Origin: Aquimarina spinulae
GTDB lineage: Bacteria > Bacteroidota > Bacteroidia > Flavobacteriales > Flavobacteriaceae
Length of the DNA: 64,000 bases
Assembly (NCBI RefSeq): GCF_943373825.1
Contig: NZ_CALSBP010000002.1
Span: 733,501-797,500 of the forward strand
Direction: 5' to 3'
Shown here one piece after another: positions 53,379 to 60,977 of the stretch. The notes under the pieces were generated by a model, which did no database searches, was not told where the DNA came from, and saw nothing but the letters and a program-made list of their open reading frames with translations. Made by a program: the position numbers and the translations under genes. The first letter of the stretch is position 1. Each line of letters begins with the position of its first letter.

Positions 53379-54134
53379 ATGAAAAATTTCTTTTTTACCT
53401 TTTGTATTATACTAATTTATAGTTGTACCCAAGTACAGCAAGAGAAACAACCTGGCACTATAAAAATAGAAGCAATAGAAGAGAAAAAGAGCTTTCCTAA
53501 ATTAGAGCCTAACCGATATAATGTTGCTTTCCTTATTATGGATGGCACCTATAATACTGAATTTACGGCACCGTTTGATATTTTTCAACACACTCAATAT
53601 CGTAAAAACATAAAACAAATGAATGTTTTTACTGTCGCAAATACAGACCACCCAATAACTACATTTGAAGGTGTAAAAATTATACCTGATTATAATTATG
53701 TAAAAGATTCTTTGCCTCAAATAGATATTTTGGTAGTTCCTAGTGCCGAGCACCATTTAGACACCGACTTAGATGATAAAGTGATGCTTGATTTTGTAAA
53801 ACAAGTTGATAAAACTGCTTCATTTATGACCTCGCATTGTGATGGAGCATTTGTTCTTGCCAAAGCCGGAGTTCTTGATAATGTAGTATCTACTACTTTT
53901 CCTAGTGATATAGATCAAATGCGAAGTACGTTTCCTAACCTGGATATTAGAAAAGAAGTCCTATTTGTACATGACAAAAAGTATATAACTTCTGCCGGAG
54001 GTGCCAAAAGTTTTGAAGCTGCATTATATTTATGTGAATACTTATATGGTGCAGAAATTGCAAGGTCACTTGCAAAAGGATTAGTGATTGATTGGAATCT
54101 GGAAAAGGTACCTCATCTGGTGATCAATAAATAA
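53379..54134 (+). CDS. DJ-1/PfpI superfamily lipoprotein
   Basis: 251 residues. Lipobox IIYSCTQ, so it is lipid-anchored in the periplasm. The class I glutamine-amidotransferase-like domain (about 45-245) has the nucleophile elbow TSHCDGAFVLAKAG, with Cys as in AraC-linked DJ-1 domains, and FTSA-type ending ITSAGGAKSFEAAL. It lies 25 nt after the MFS gene and is probably co-transcribed. Enzyme activity unknown. Confidence 0.85.
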   Translation: MKNFFFTFCIILIYSCTQVQQEKQPGTIKIEAIEEKKSFPKLEPNRYNVAFLIMDGTYNTEFTAPFDIFQHTQYRKNIKQMNVFTVANTDHPITTFEGVKIIPDYNYVKDSLPQIDILVVPSAEHHLDTDLDDKVMLDFVKQVDKTASFMTSHCDGAFVLAKAGVLDNVVSTTFPSDIDQMRSTFPNLDIRKEVLFVHDKKYITSAGGAKSFEAALYLCEYLYGAEIARSLAKGLVIDWNLEKVPHLVINK

Positions 54135-54141
54135 AAATAAT

Positions 54142-54168
54142 AAAAGCGACCTTATTCAGATCGCTTTC
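54142..54168. terminator. Terminator between the DJ-1 gene and the convergent unit
   Basis: Arms AAAGCGA and TCGCTTT around an 11-base loop, eight nt after the DJ-1 stop. On the minus strand it is the 3' end of the candidate RNA. Confidence 0.65.
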
Positions 54169-54238
54169 AGTATTTAGGGAAAATTACGTACTCTCTTTAG
54201 CTTCAAGATTCGGGGTCTTTAGACTAATGTCCTCACAC
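54142..54238 (-). ncRNA. Candidate small RNA, copy 1
   Basis: On the minus strand it begins GTGTGAGGACATTAGT, continues with a variable hairpin (loop CCCCGAA between AAGA and TCTT), then CTAAAGAGAGTAC, and ends in a hairpin with arms AAAGCGA/TCGCTTT followed by TTTTATTATTTTT. The same two conserved blocks in the same order, also followed by a terminator, occur at 56706-56785. The outer TTAG/CTAA can pair in both. No coding potential. Confidence 0.5.
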
Positions 54239-54433
54239 TTAATTTATCCCTGATGTATTCCAAACTAATATTTTAAATCCGTATCGTCATACAGTTTAAA
54301 ATGTTAATTCTGGACGACACATCAAGTATTTTTTACTATTGTAAATATAATGTAAAAAAATCATATATACCAAAAAAATGACGACAAAAAACACATAAAT
54401 TCGATGAAATACACAAAATTTTATGATTTCAAT

Positions 54434-55855
54434 TTATTTTGAAAAGAAGTATTTAGAATTTCCGAGGTATTTTTTTATTAATTTATTATACTTTTCAGAC
54501 ATTTTTAAGGCCAATGTCCCTTCTATGGTGTACAATGCGTTTAGATCTTTATATCCGTTTTTCAACATTTGTTCTAAATAAAACAAAGCTGTTTCATTAT
54601 CCTGATCCTGGGCGCTTAATGAAATCACTTTTCGATACGATTCAAAATCTTTTTTATCGACTAGTGTACTTAATATATTAAGAAATAAATTTCCTTCCAG
54701 GTTTTCTTCTTCTTTAACAAGTTGGTTTTTATAACTATCAACCAGATACTTCACATACCCTTTCATTCTATAGGCCATATGACGAGCTAGTTTTTCTTTT
54801 CCTAAAATCAAGGTATCTAACTCTGACATTTGATACTTCCACCATCCTAGATTTTCAAATTCTTTTACTTCGATATCTTCTTCCATTGAAAGCAAATATG
54901 CTTCTCTAAGAAAATTTTCCTTGTTCAGGTATTTTGTTTCCAGCCGTTTCTGTTGCTTATACTCCTTAGTTTTTCTAATTTCTTTCTGCTTTTCTTTTAG
55001 ATCATTAGTATTAAAAAAGGTGCCATATTTGAGTCGTATACGTTTTACTTCATCAAACGCATTTAAAAACTTATCTTGATTTAGATACAATTCTACTTGT
55101 TTCATTTCTCTCTTAAATAAATTCTTAACCCAAATAGAATCTTTTGGTATCCTTCCTTTATTCATTGCTCGCAATGTGAAATCCGAAAGTGCTTTTTTAA
55201 TCTGTTTATTGGGCAATAATCCAGAATCTTTTTCATAAACATAAACATCGGCAGGAACCGCCCTGTTTTTTAAGTACTTTTTAATATTGAAAAAATCCTG
55301 GTACTTATGATTATTAACACTTACAATACCCTGGTAAGAAAAGTTTTTTTTGATCCTTATCCTCGAATCATAGAAATATGTATCCTCTATTGCAATTACT
55401 CCAAACACCTCATTAGGATATAAAGCAGCTAGCAAACTTGCCAGCTTTGCATCTTCTTGAACTCCTGCAATATAGGTTCTTCCTTTTTGAATCGGAAAAA
55501 GAGAAAAAATATGGTTTATAAAATCCGATACATATTCTACTTTTTTTTGTGCTTCTTGCTCTTCTAGGAAATTACTAATCGCAACAATATACCCTTGTTC
55601 TTCGGCTGCTTCTCTGTACAATTGTGCGGTTTTTCCTGTATTTCCCGAACTATCAAACCCCAGCAGCAAGGGCCAACTTTTATTTAAATCAAAAGATTTG
55701 GGTAAGTAAATACTAAAATGATTACCCGACGAAGGAATAATCAAAGAATCTGTAACAACACCCTTTTTGAGTGTAAGTGTATTTTGCCCATAGCTTATTA
55801 AACTTAGGCAAAGTATAACAAAAAAGAGGTACTTTTTGGAAAACAATATTGACAC
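54434..55855 (-). CDS. Secreted alpha/beta-hydrolase-like protein with a degenerate nucleophile
   Basis: 473 residues with GTG start and signal peptide ending ISYGQ. Residues 40-160 look like an alpha/beta hydrolase of the esterase/polyhydroxybutyrate depolymerase kind: FSIYLPKSFDLNKSWPLLLGFDSSG and TYIAGVQEDAKLASLLAALYP. At the nucleophile elbow GxSxG reads GVQED, so Ser is replaced by Gln. The remaining 300 residues are helical and unrecognised. It follows sigZ by 55 nt on the same strand and may belong to that operon. Likely a non-catalytic binding protein. Confidence 0.65.
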   Translation of the reverse strand: MSILFSKKYLFFVILCLSLISYGQNTLTLKKGVVTDSLIIPSSGNHFSIYLPKSFDLNKSWPLLLGFDSSGNTGKTAQLYREAAEEQGYIVAISNFLEEQEAQKKVEYVSDFINHIFSLFPIQKGRTYIAGVQEDAKLASLLAALYPNEVFGVIAIEDTYFYDSRIRIKKNFSYQGIVSVNNHKYQDFFNIKKYLKNRAVPADVYVYEKDSGLLPNKQIKKALSDFTLRAMNKGRIPKDSIWVKNLFKREMKQVELYLNQDKFLNAFDEVKRIRLKYGTFFNTNDLKEKQKEIRKTKEYKQQKRLETKYLNKENFLREAYLLSMEEDIEVKEFENLGWWKYQMSELDTLILGKEKLARHMAYRMKGYVKYLVDSYKNQLVKEEENLEGNLFLNILSTLVDKKDFESYRKVISLSAQDQDNETALFYLEQMLKNGYKDLNALYTIEGTLALKMSEKYNKLIKKYLGNSKYFFSK

Positions 55856-55910
55856 AACGCAATGATTTTATAACTAAATGACACAAAAAATATACCACTT
55901 AATAGCGTTT

Positions 55911-56444
55911 TTATCTACATATTTTACAATTTTCTTTCTCTTTAGCCTCTCCTACTAATTTTCCTTTATCATCAAGCTTATAATCACAACAATCCATATA
56001 CCCTTGTATGATCATTTTTCGAGCACGTTGTATTTGTGATTTAATGGTTGATAAAGGAAGCCCTAATTGCTCTGCGATTTGTTTTTGCTTAAAACCTTTT
56101 ACATCAGAAAGAAGTAATGGCTTTCGATATTTTTCTGGTAGTCTGTTTATTAATCCTGGGAGACAATCTTTTTCAGAATGGTTGGTAGTCTCTTCATATA
56201 TTTGTTCTTTTATAAAATCTGTAGTCTGTTTATTTTTTTTTAAATAATCATATACTGTATTTCTTGCAATGGTGAACAGCCAGGATTTGATTTTAGAATG
56301 ATCTCTAAGTTTATTTTTATTACTATGTACTTTTATAAAGGTCTCTTGTATCAAATCATCTACAATTTGATCATTTTTCACTTTACTTTTTATAAACAAT
56401 CTAATGTCTTCATGATAGGTTTTCCAAAGATTCAAAGTTTCCAT
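55911..56444 (-). CDS. sigZ: ECF-like RNA polymerase sigma factor SigZ with cysteine-rich tail
   Basis: 177 residues. Region 2 (IRLFIKSKVKNDQIVDDLIQETFIKV) and region 4 (PEKYRKPLLLSDVKGFKQKQIAEQLGLP then STIKSQIQRARK) are complete. The C-terminal 30 residues, starting YMDCCDY and ending CKICR, contain a CC pair and C-x2-C, an arrangement seen in SigZ proteins that could bind metal or sense thiol state. No anti-sigma gene is adjacent; instead a gene for a nine-cysteine peptide lies 56 nt upstream on the same strand. Confidence 0.88.
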   Translation of the reverse strand: METLNLWKTYHEDIRLFIKSKVKNDQIVDDLIQETFIKVHSNKNKLRDHSKIKSWLFTIARNTVYDYLKKNKQTTDFIKEQIYEETTNHSEKDCLPGLINRLPEKYRKPLLLSDVKGFKQKQIAEQLGLPLSTIKSQIQRARKMIIQGYMDCCDYKLDDKGKLVGEAKEKENCKICR

Positions 56445-56462
56445 AAATCAAAACAGTAATAC

Positions 56463-56491
56463 CCCTATTTCTACTATAAATAGAAATAGGG
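56463..56491 (-). other. Strong hairpin between the cysteine-rich peptide gene and sigZ
   Basis: Perfect 11-bp arms CCCTATTTCTA and TAGAAATAGGG with a seven-base loop, in the 56-nt gap. No T-run follows on the minus strand, so it is more likely an RNA-processing, attenuation or binding site than a plain terminator. Confidence 0.6.
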
Positions 56492-56500
56492 AAGTTATTG

Positions 56501-56602
56501 TTAACAGCTACATTCTGTACATTCGTATCCTATGCTAGAGCAATTAGAGCATTGTCCTTCTACGCAACTTGAACATGTACAGATACATTCTTTATTTTTC
56601 AT
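56501..56602 (-). CDS. 33-residue cysteine-rich peptide, metallothionein-like
   Basis: Unannotated ORF from ATG at 56602 to TAA at 56501. The product begins MKNKECICTCSSC and ends ECTECSC; nine of 33 residues are cysteine, arranged as C-x-C and C-x2-C pairs. This density is found in metallothionein-like metal-binding peptides. It is the first gene of a probable operon with sigZ, whose own tail is cysteine-rich. Metal binding is inferred from composition; no known family is recognised. Confidence 0.7.
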   Translation of the reverse strand: MKNKECICTCSSCVEGQCSNCSSIGYECTECSC

Positions 56603-56705
56603 AACGCTATGTTTTAATATGATTATATACCTATAGGACTAAAACAGATACAAAAAGATGCATAATTACCTCATAAATTTAATGAAATCTGATTTAGCAT
56701 CATAA

Positions 56706-56737
56706 AAAAAACGTCTGAATGCATTCAGACGTTTTTT
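56706..56737. terminator. Terminator downstream of the Lrp gene
   Basis: Perfect 32-nt palindrome with arms AAAAAACGTCTGAATG and complement, with A/T runs on both sides. Confidence 0.85.
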
Positions 56738-56785
56738 ATCTTTTCCCTGTACTCTCTTTAGTTCCCCAAACTAATGTCCTCACAC
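56706..56785 (-). ncRNA. Candidate small RNA, copy 2
   Basis: On the minus strand it begins GTGTGAGGACATTAGT, then TTGGGGAA, then CTAAAGAGAGTAC, and ends in a perfect palindrome and a run of T. The TTAGT and ACTAA segments can pair with a G-rich loop. It may be processed from the 3' end of the Lrp transcript, whose stop is at 56836, or have its own promoter. See copy 1 at 54142-54238. Confidence 0.5.
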
Positions 56786-56835
56786 AAGATAAAGATTGTT
56801 CTTTATATACATATAATCAAATCTCATGCCATAAA

Positions 56836-57300
56836 TTAGACATCTAGTTCTCCAAATTCGATATGACTAGTAATTGGGTTATTCTCTATAAGATTAGACA
56901 ATATAATATGTGTTTTGACTTCTCCATAAGTGATCAACCTATCTATAAATTCTTGTAAATGTATTTGGTCTCTTAACACTACTTCCATAACTATATTTTC
57001 GTTACCTGTGATTCGATAACAATTCATGACTTCCTTAAATTCTGACACCTTTATCAAAAATGGTTTTAATCTTCCCATAAATGCTCGTAGTGTAATTATT
57101 GCTTTTAATTGATACCCAGTTTTGGTATATGAGACATCGGCAATATATCCTTTTAAAATCCCATAATCTTCCATCTTTTTTATCCTTTCGGCAACTGCAG
57201 GAGAACTCAAACCAACTTTTCGTCCTATTTCTGTATTAGACAGTCTTGCGTTTTGTTGTAAACACTTCAAAATATCCCAGTTTATAGCATCTATTTTCAT
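56836..57300 (-). CDS. Lrp/AsnC family transcriptional regulator
   Basis: 154 residues from ATG at 57300 (MKIDAINWDILKCLQQNARLS). The frame extends to 57345 but that adds 15 unusual residues. The winged helix (NTEIGRKVGLSSPAVAERIKKME) is followed by the RAM ligand-binding domain (GYQLKAIITLRAF, VMNCYRITGNENIVMEV). Members respond to amino acids and bind as octamers. Nearby target candidates are the AGCS amino acid symporter gene and its own promoter. Confidence 0.92.
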   Translation of the reverse strand: MKIDAINWDILKCLQQNARLSNTEIGRKVGLSSPAVAERIKKMEDYGILKGYIADVSYTKTGYQLKAIITLRAFMGRLKPFLIKVSEFKEVMNCYRITGNENIVMEVVLRDQIHLQEFIDRLITYGEVKTHIILSNLIENNPITSHIEFGELDV

Positions 57301-57550
57301 TACAATATTTTTCAATTTTTTAGTGATCATATAGCATATGTACAAGCTCTCTTTTTCTATCGATATCTAAGCTTTTATACTATATATTACATATACTTAC
57401 ATCTCCTAATTATTATTTCATTTACAAAAATTTCATTTTTAAGCAAAAAACAACAAAAGTCCTTAATTACTAATGTAAATTAATCATTTAACTTTAAATA
57501 ATAAAGAAAAAATACTAAAAATAACATTATTTTTGAGGTAACAAACTAAT

Positions 57551-57934
57551 ATGAGATTACAGCCCCGAAATAAAAGATTATACAAGAAAGCTCTTGAGAT
57601 ATTTACACTCTCGAGAAGCATTTCAAATTATCTTGTTCATGACTTGGCTGCATTACAAAATAATGGGAATGAGAATCCTCATATTTATTTTACAGGTGAC
57701 ATCATAAGACAATCAGATGCACTGGCTCCTAAAATAATTAAAGCCGAAAACCAAGTCTTTCAAGATGAGCGTATAAAACATGCTACTTCTCTGATACATA
57801 TTACCAATAGGCTTTATAAAAATTGTGAGCGTCTTGAACAATCCGAAAGTAACGGAAAAGAATTCTTAATTCTATTGCGCAAAGAACTTAGAAAATTTAA
57901 ACATCTGCAACGTTCCTGGATGATGAGTTTATAA
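57551..57934 (+). CDS. Helical protein of unknown function
   Basis: 127 residues, basic, predicted mostly helical by eye (LYKKALEIFTLSRSISNYLVHDLAAL; RLYKNCERLEQSESN). The pattern resembles four-helix bundle proteins, but no family was recognised. No signal peptide. It lies alone between the divergent Lrp gene and the convergent symporter gene. An Lrp-controlled gene is possible from position. Confidence 0.65.
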   Translation: MRLQPRNKRLYKKALEIFTLSRSISNYLVHDLAALQNNGNENPHIYFTGDIIRQSDALAPKIIKAENQVFQDERIKHATSLIHITNRLYKNCERLEQSESNGKEFLILLRKELRKFKHLQRSWMMSL

Positions 57935-57977
57935 AGTTTCCTCTTTATAGATTTTACCTTTTTTTCATTTTTCAATA

Positions 57978-59567
57978 TTATCTAATCCTTTTGGCAATAC
58001 TCTTTTTGTAGCGTTTTAATTCGTCTTTCACCTTAGGGCTTAATAAAAACAGGCCTATCATGTTGGGTACCATCATCGCAAAAATCATGGCGTCACTAAA
58101 ATCTGTAACTGCATTTAGTGTAGCTGCAGCACCTATTACAGTAAAACAGCAAAAAATAGACTTATACAAGTATTCTGTACGTTTACTTCTTCCAAAAAGA
58201 TAGCTCCAGGCCTGGTATCCATAATATGACCATGAAATCATAGAAGAGAAAGCAAAAAGTAATACTGCAATCGTAAGGAGATACGGAAACCATGAAACAC
58301 CACTCTCTAATGCAGAGGCAGTAAGAAGGACTCCTTGTTCAAAATCAATTTCGGTACTTGTATCTACCTGCCCGGTTATAATTAATACCAACGCAGTCAT
58401 TGTACACACAACCACGGTATCGATAAAAGGCTCGAGTAATGCCACAAGTCCTTCGCTTGCAGGGAAACGTGTTTTTACCGCACTATGCGCTATTGATGCA
58501 CTACCAACTCCTGCTTCATTACTAAAAGCTCCTCGTCTAAATCCCTGAACCAGTACTCCTATAAAGCCTCCCATCACTCCTTCGGGATGAAAAGCACCAT
58601 CCCAAATCGCTCTAAACGCTGCCGGAATAGCCGAACTATACAACACCAAAACTGTCAGGACTGCTACCATATAAATCAACACCATAAAGGGTACAATCTT
58701 ATCGGTTACACTTGCTATTTTTTTGATTCCGCCAATGATAACAACCCCTACCAATATCGCCATGATAACTCCAAACACCCAACCTTGCCCATGCAACATC
58801 GAGTTATCCGAAATTATCACATGGTCAAACAATTTAAATGCCTGATTTACCTGAAACATGTTACCACCGCCAAACGATCCTCCTATACACATAACAGCAA
58901 AAATCACAGATAGCACCTTACCAAATTTGGCATATCCTTTTTCTCCTAACCCTTTGGTTAAATAGTACATAGGGCCTCCAAAAATTTTCCCGTCGCTATC
59001 TACCTCCCGGTATTTAACTCCCAGGGTACATTCTACGAATTTTGAAGACATCCCTAATACCCCAATAATAATCATCCAGAGTGTTGCTCCGGCACCACCA
59101 ATAGACAAGGCAATTGCAACACCGGCAATATTACCCAGCCCTACTGTAGCCGAAACAGCCGTAGTTAATGCCTGAAAATGGCTAACTTCTCCTTTTACAT
59201 TATTATCTTTATTTTTTTCTTCTACCGAAATGCTTTCAGTAGATAATTTATTTGTCTCCTCCTGATCCCAATTCTCTAAAGCATCGTATTTTCCTCGAAC
59301 TACTTGTATTGCAGTATAAAAACTTCTTACATTAATAAACTTAAAATATAATGTAAAATATCCGGCTCCTAATAACAATACTACAACTACCCAAGGAATC
59401 CCTACAGTTTCTGTGATAGGAATTTCGGCTAGAATTGCATCGACAAACCAACTGGTAGCATCACCAAAAATACGATTGATATTTTCATCTAAATTTTGTT
59501 CTGAAATAATACAAGGAAATAACATAGTAAAATTTTTAAAGCAAATTGCTCTAAAAACTGAAACCAT
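57978..59567 (-). CDS. Alanine/glycine:cation symporter (AGCS) family
   Basis: 529 residues, 10-12 helices. AGCS landmarks include TAVSATVGLGNIAGVAIA, SSKFVECTLGVKYR, RRGAFSNEAGVGSASIAHSA and the central TEIDFEQGVLLTASAL. It takes up alanine or glycine with Na+ or H+. An extra loop with charged residues (about 95-120) is unusual but common in Bacteroidota members. ATG at 59567 is used; 59525 is an alternative 14 residues later. Confidence 0.92.
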   Translation of the reverse strand: MVSVFRAICFKNFTMLFPCIISEQNLDENINRIFGDATSWFVDAILAEIPITETVGIPWVVVVLLLGAGYFTLYFKFINVRSFYTAIQVVRGKYDALENWDQEETNKLSTESISVEEKNKDNNVKGEVSHFQALTTAVSATVGLGNIAGVAIALSIGGAGATLWMIIIGVLGMSSKFVECTLGVKYREVDSDGKIFGGPMYYLTKGLGEKGYAKFGKVLSVIFAVMCIGGSFGGGNMFQVNQAFKLFDHVIISDNSMLHGQGWVFGVIMAILVGVVIIGGIKKIASVTDKIVPFMVLIYMVAVLTVLVLYSSAIPAAFRAIWDGAFHPEGVMGGFIGVLVQGFRRGAFSNEAGVGSASIAHSAVKTRFPASEGLVALLEPFIDTVVVCTMTALVLIITGQVDTSTEIDFEQGVLLTASALESGVSWFPYLLTIAVLLFAFSSMISWSYYGYQAWSYLFGRSKRTEYLYKSIFCCFTVIGAAATLNAVTDFSDAMIFAMMVPNMIGLFLLSPKVKDELKRYKKSIAKRIR

Positions 59568-59618
59568 AAAAGGTTAAGTAGTATTCAAAATTTACGACCA
59601 GAATGGTTAAGCATACGG

Positions 59619-60737
59619 TTACGTATCATCTTTTAATGAAGTATACTGAAGAAAACTATTAGCCTTTGCAAAAGCAATTAATTGCTCTTTACCTCCTGCC
59701 CCGCTTATATTAAGCATCTTTTTTATTTGATGAATATGGGTCTGAAATCCATCTGTACTAATATGCATTTCCTGCGCAATTTCGGTATATGATTTATAGT
59801 TCCCATAATACGCCAGATACCCTAAAACCTCTTTTTGTCTATCAGAAAGTTCTATTTTTGAGGTTGCTTTTATCGTTTTTAGGTTAGTTTTTAATGTTTT
59901 GATCGTATCCAAATGACTTTCGTTTGCCAATAGTAATTGTTCTTTTTCTTTTTCGAGTTTAGCTTTTTGAATTTCCAGTTTTTGAGCCAGACTTTGCTGT
60001 TGTTCTTTTTCTGAAAGAAATTTCCAACTGTATAAAAGAATAGAAAATAAAAGAATAAAAAGAAATTTGAACGAAATAGCAGTAATACTACCTAATACTC
60101 CCCAGAATTGCTGATCGATAAATTGTAAAACTCTATCCTGCGGTATCATACGATGGCAAACAGCGATTACAATTAAGACAAATAATGCAAAAGTAGGTAA
60201 GTACATAAATCTCATCTGCCGTCCAACAAAAGCTTTATTAAGCTCATATAGTAGCGAAATAGCTACCAAAATAGAAATAGGGATATCGATCAACCAAATA
60301 AAATTATTACTAATCTCGGGATTACCATAGGAAGATGCGATAAAAACAAAAGTGATCATTCCTAAAACACCGCAAAAGAGCCCTATAAATTCTCGTACAC
60401 TAAAACGTTGTACCAATCGCACTACAATACCTGGTTTTTGAGGATGTTCTATTGAAGGAAGGGATAATAAAATAAACAATGAGTTTGCTAAAGAAACCAG
60501 TACTCCAAAATAAATCAGGATTTTATTGGTCGAAGGCCATTGTAATCCTTCAACCATAATCAAGTTAACCAAGGCTCCAAGACCCCAAACAAATATTGCC
60601 AGTCCAAACCACTTGATTCCATGAATAGCTTTTTTATCAGCTCCACGAAGTTTTTCTTTGCTAAAAATACGTTGAATTACTATTGCCGAAATAAGGCACA
60701 CAATTGCAGTTACTGTATATTCTATGGTACTAAACAC
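59619..60737 (-). CDS. Membrane-bound LuxR-type transcriptional regulator
   Basis: 372 residues with GTG start. Seven to eight hydrophobic helices occupy residues 1-235, then a coiled coil (about 235-290) and a LuxR-type helix-turn-helix (LSDRQKEVLGYLAYYG then SYTEIAQEMHISTDGFQTHIHQIKK). A membrane-sensing one-component regulator. It sits 51 nt upstream of the symporter gene on the same strand, so the two are probably co-transcribed. Confidence 0.8.
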   Translation of the reverse strand: MFSTIEYTVTAIVCLISAIVIQRIFSKEKLRGADKKAIHGIKWFGLAIFVWGLGALVNLIMVEGLQWPSTNKILIYFGVLVSLANSLFILLSLPSIEHPQKPGIVVRLVQRFSVREFIGLFCGVLGMITFVFIASSYGNPEISNNFIWLIDIPISILVAISLLYELNKAFVGRQMRFMYLPTFALFVLIVIAVCHRMIPQDRVLQFIDQQFWGVLGSITAISFKFLFILLFSILLYSWKFLSEKEQQQSLAQKLEIQKAKLEKEKEQLLLANESHLDTIKTLKTNLKTIKATSKIELSDRQKEVLGYLAYYGNYKSYTEIAQEMHISTDGFQTHIHQIKKMLNISGAGGKEQLIAFAKANSFLQYTSLKDDT

Positions 60738-60883
60738 GAATTAGATTTTTATACCAAATTTCAAAGTTAAAATGGTATTACTCATGCCTAAAGATATTGA
60801 AATTTTGATCATTATTAATCTTTCTTAGATAAACCCTAAATAAATCGAGTATTGAATTGAGTTCATCTAATGCTACAAACAAT

Positions 60884-60930
60884 AAACCTCACAGGGATAC
60901 TGAAACAAGCTAAGTATCTCTGTGAGGTTT
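60884..60930 (-). terminator. Terminator of icmF
   Basis: 17-nt arms, AAACCTCACAG with GATAC and complement, with a single G:U-type mismatch, 48 nt after the icmF stop and before the LuxR-type gene. Confidence 0.75.
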
Positions 60931-60977
60931 TGTTAAAAGAATTCTATATTATGCTTTGTTCTTACGAGTTAAGCAAC

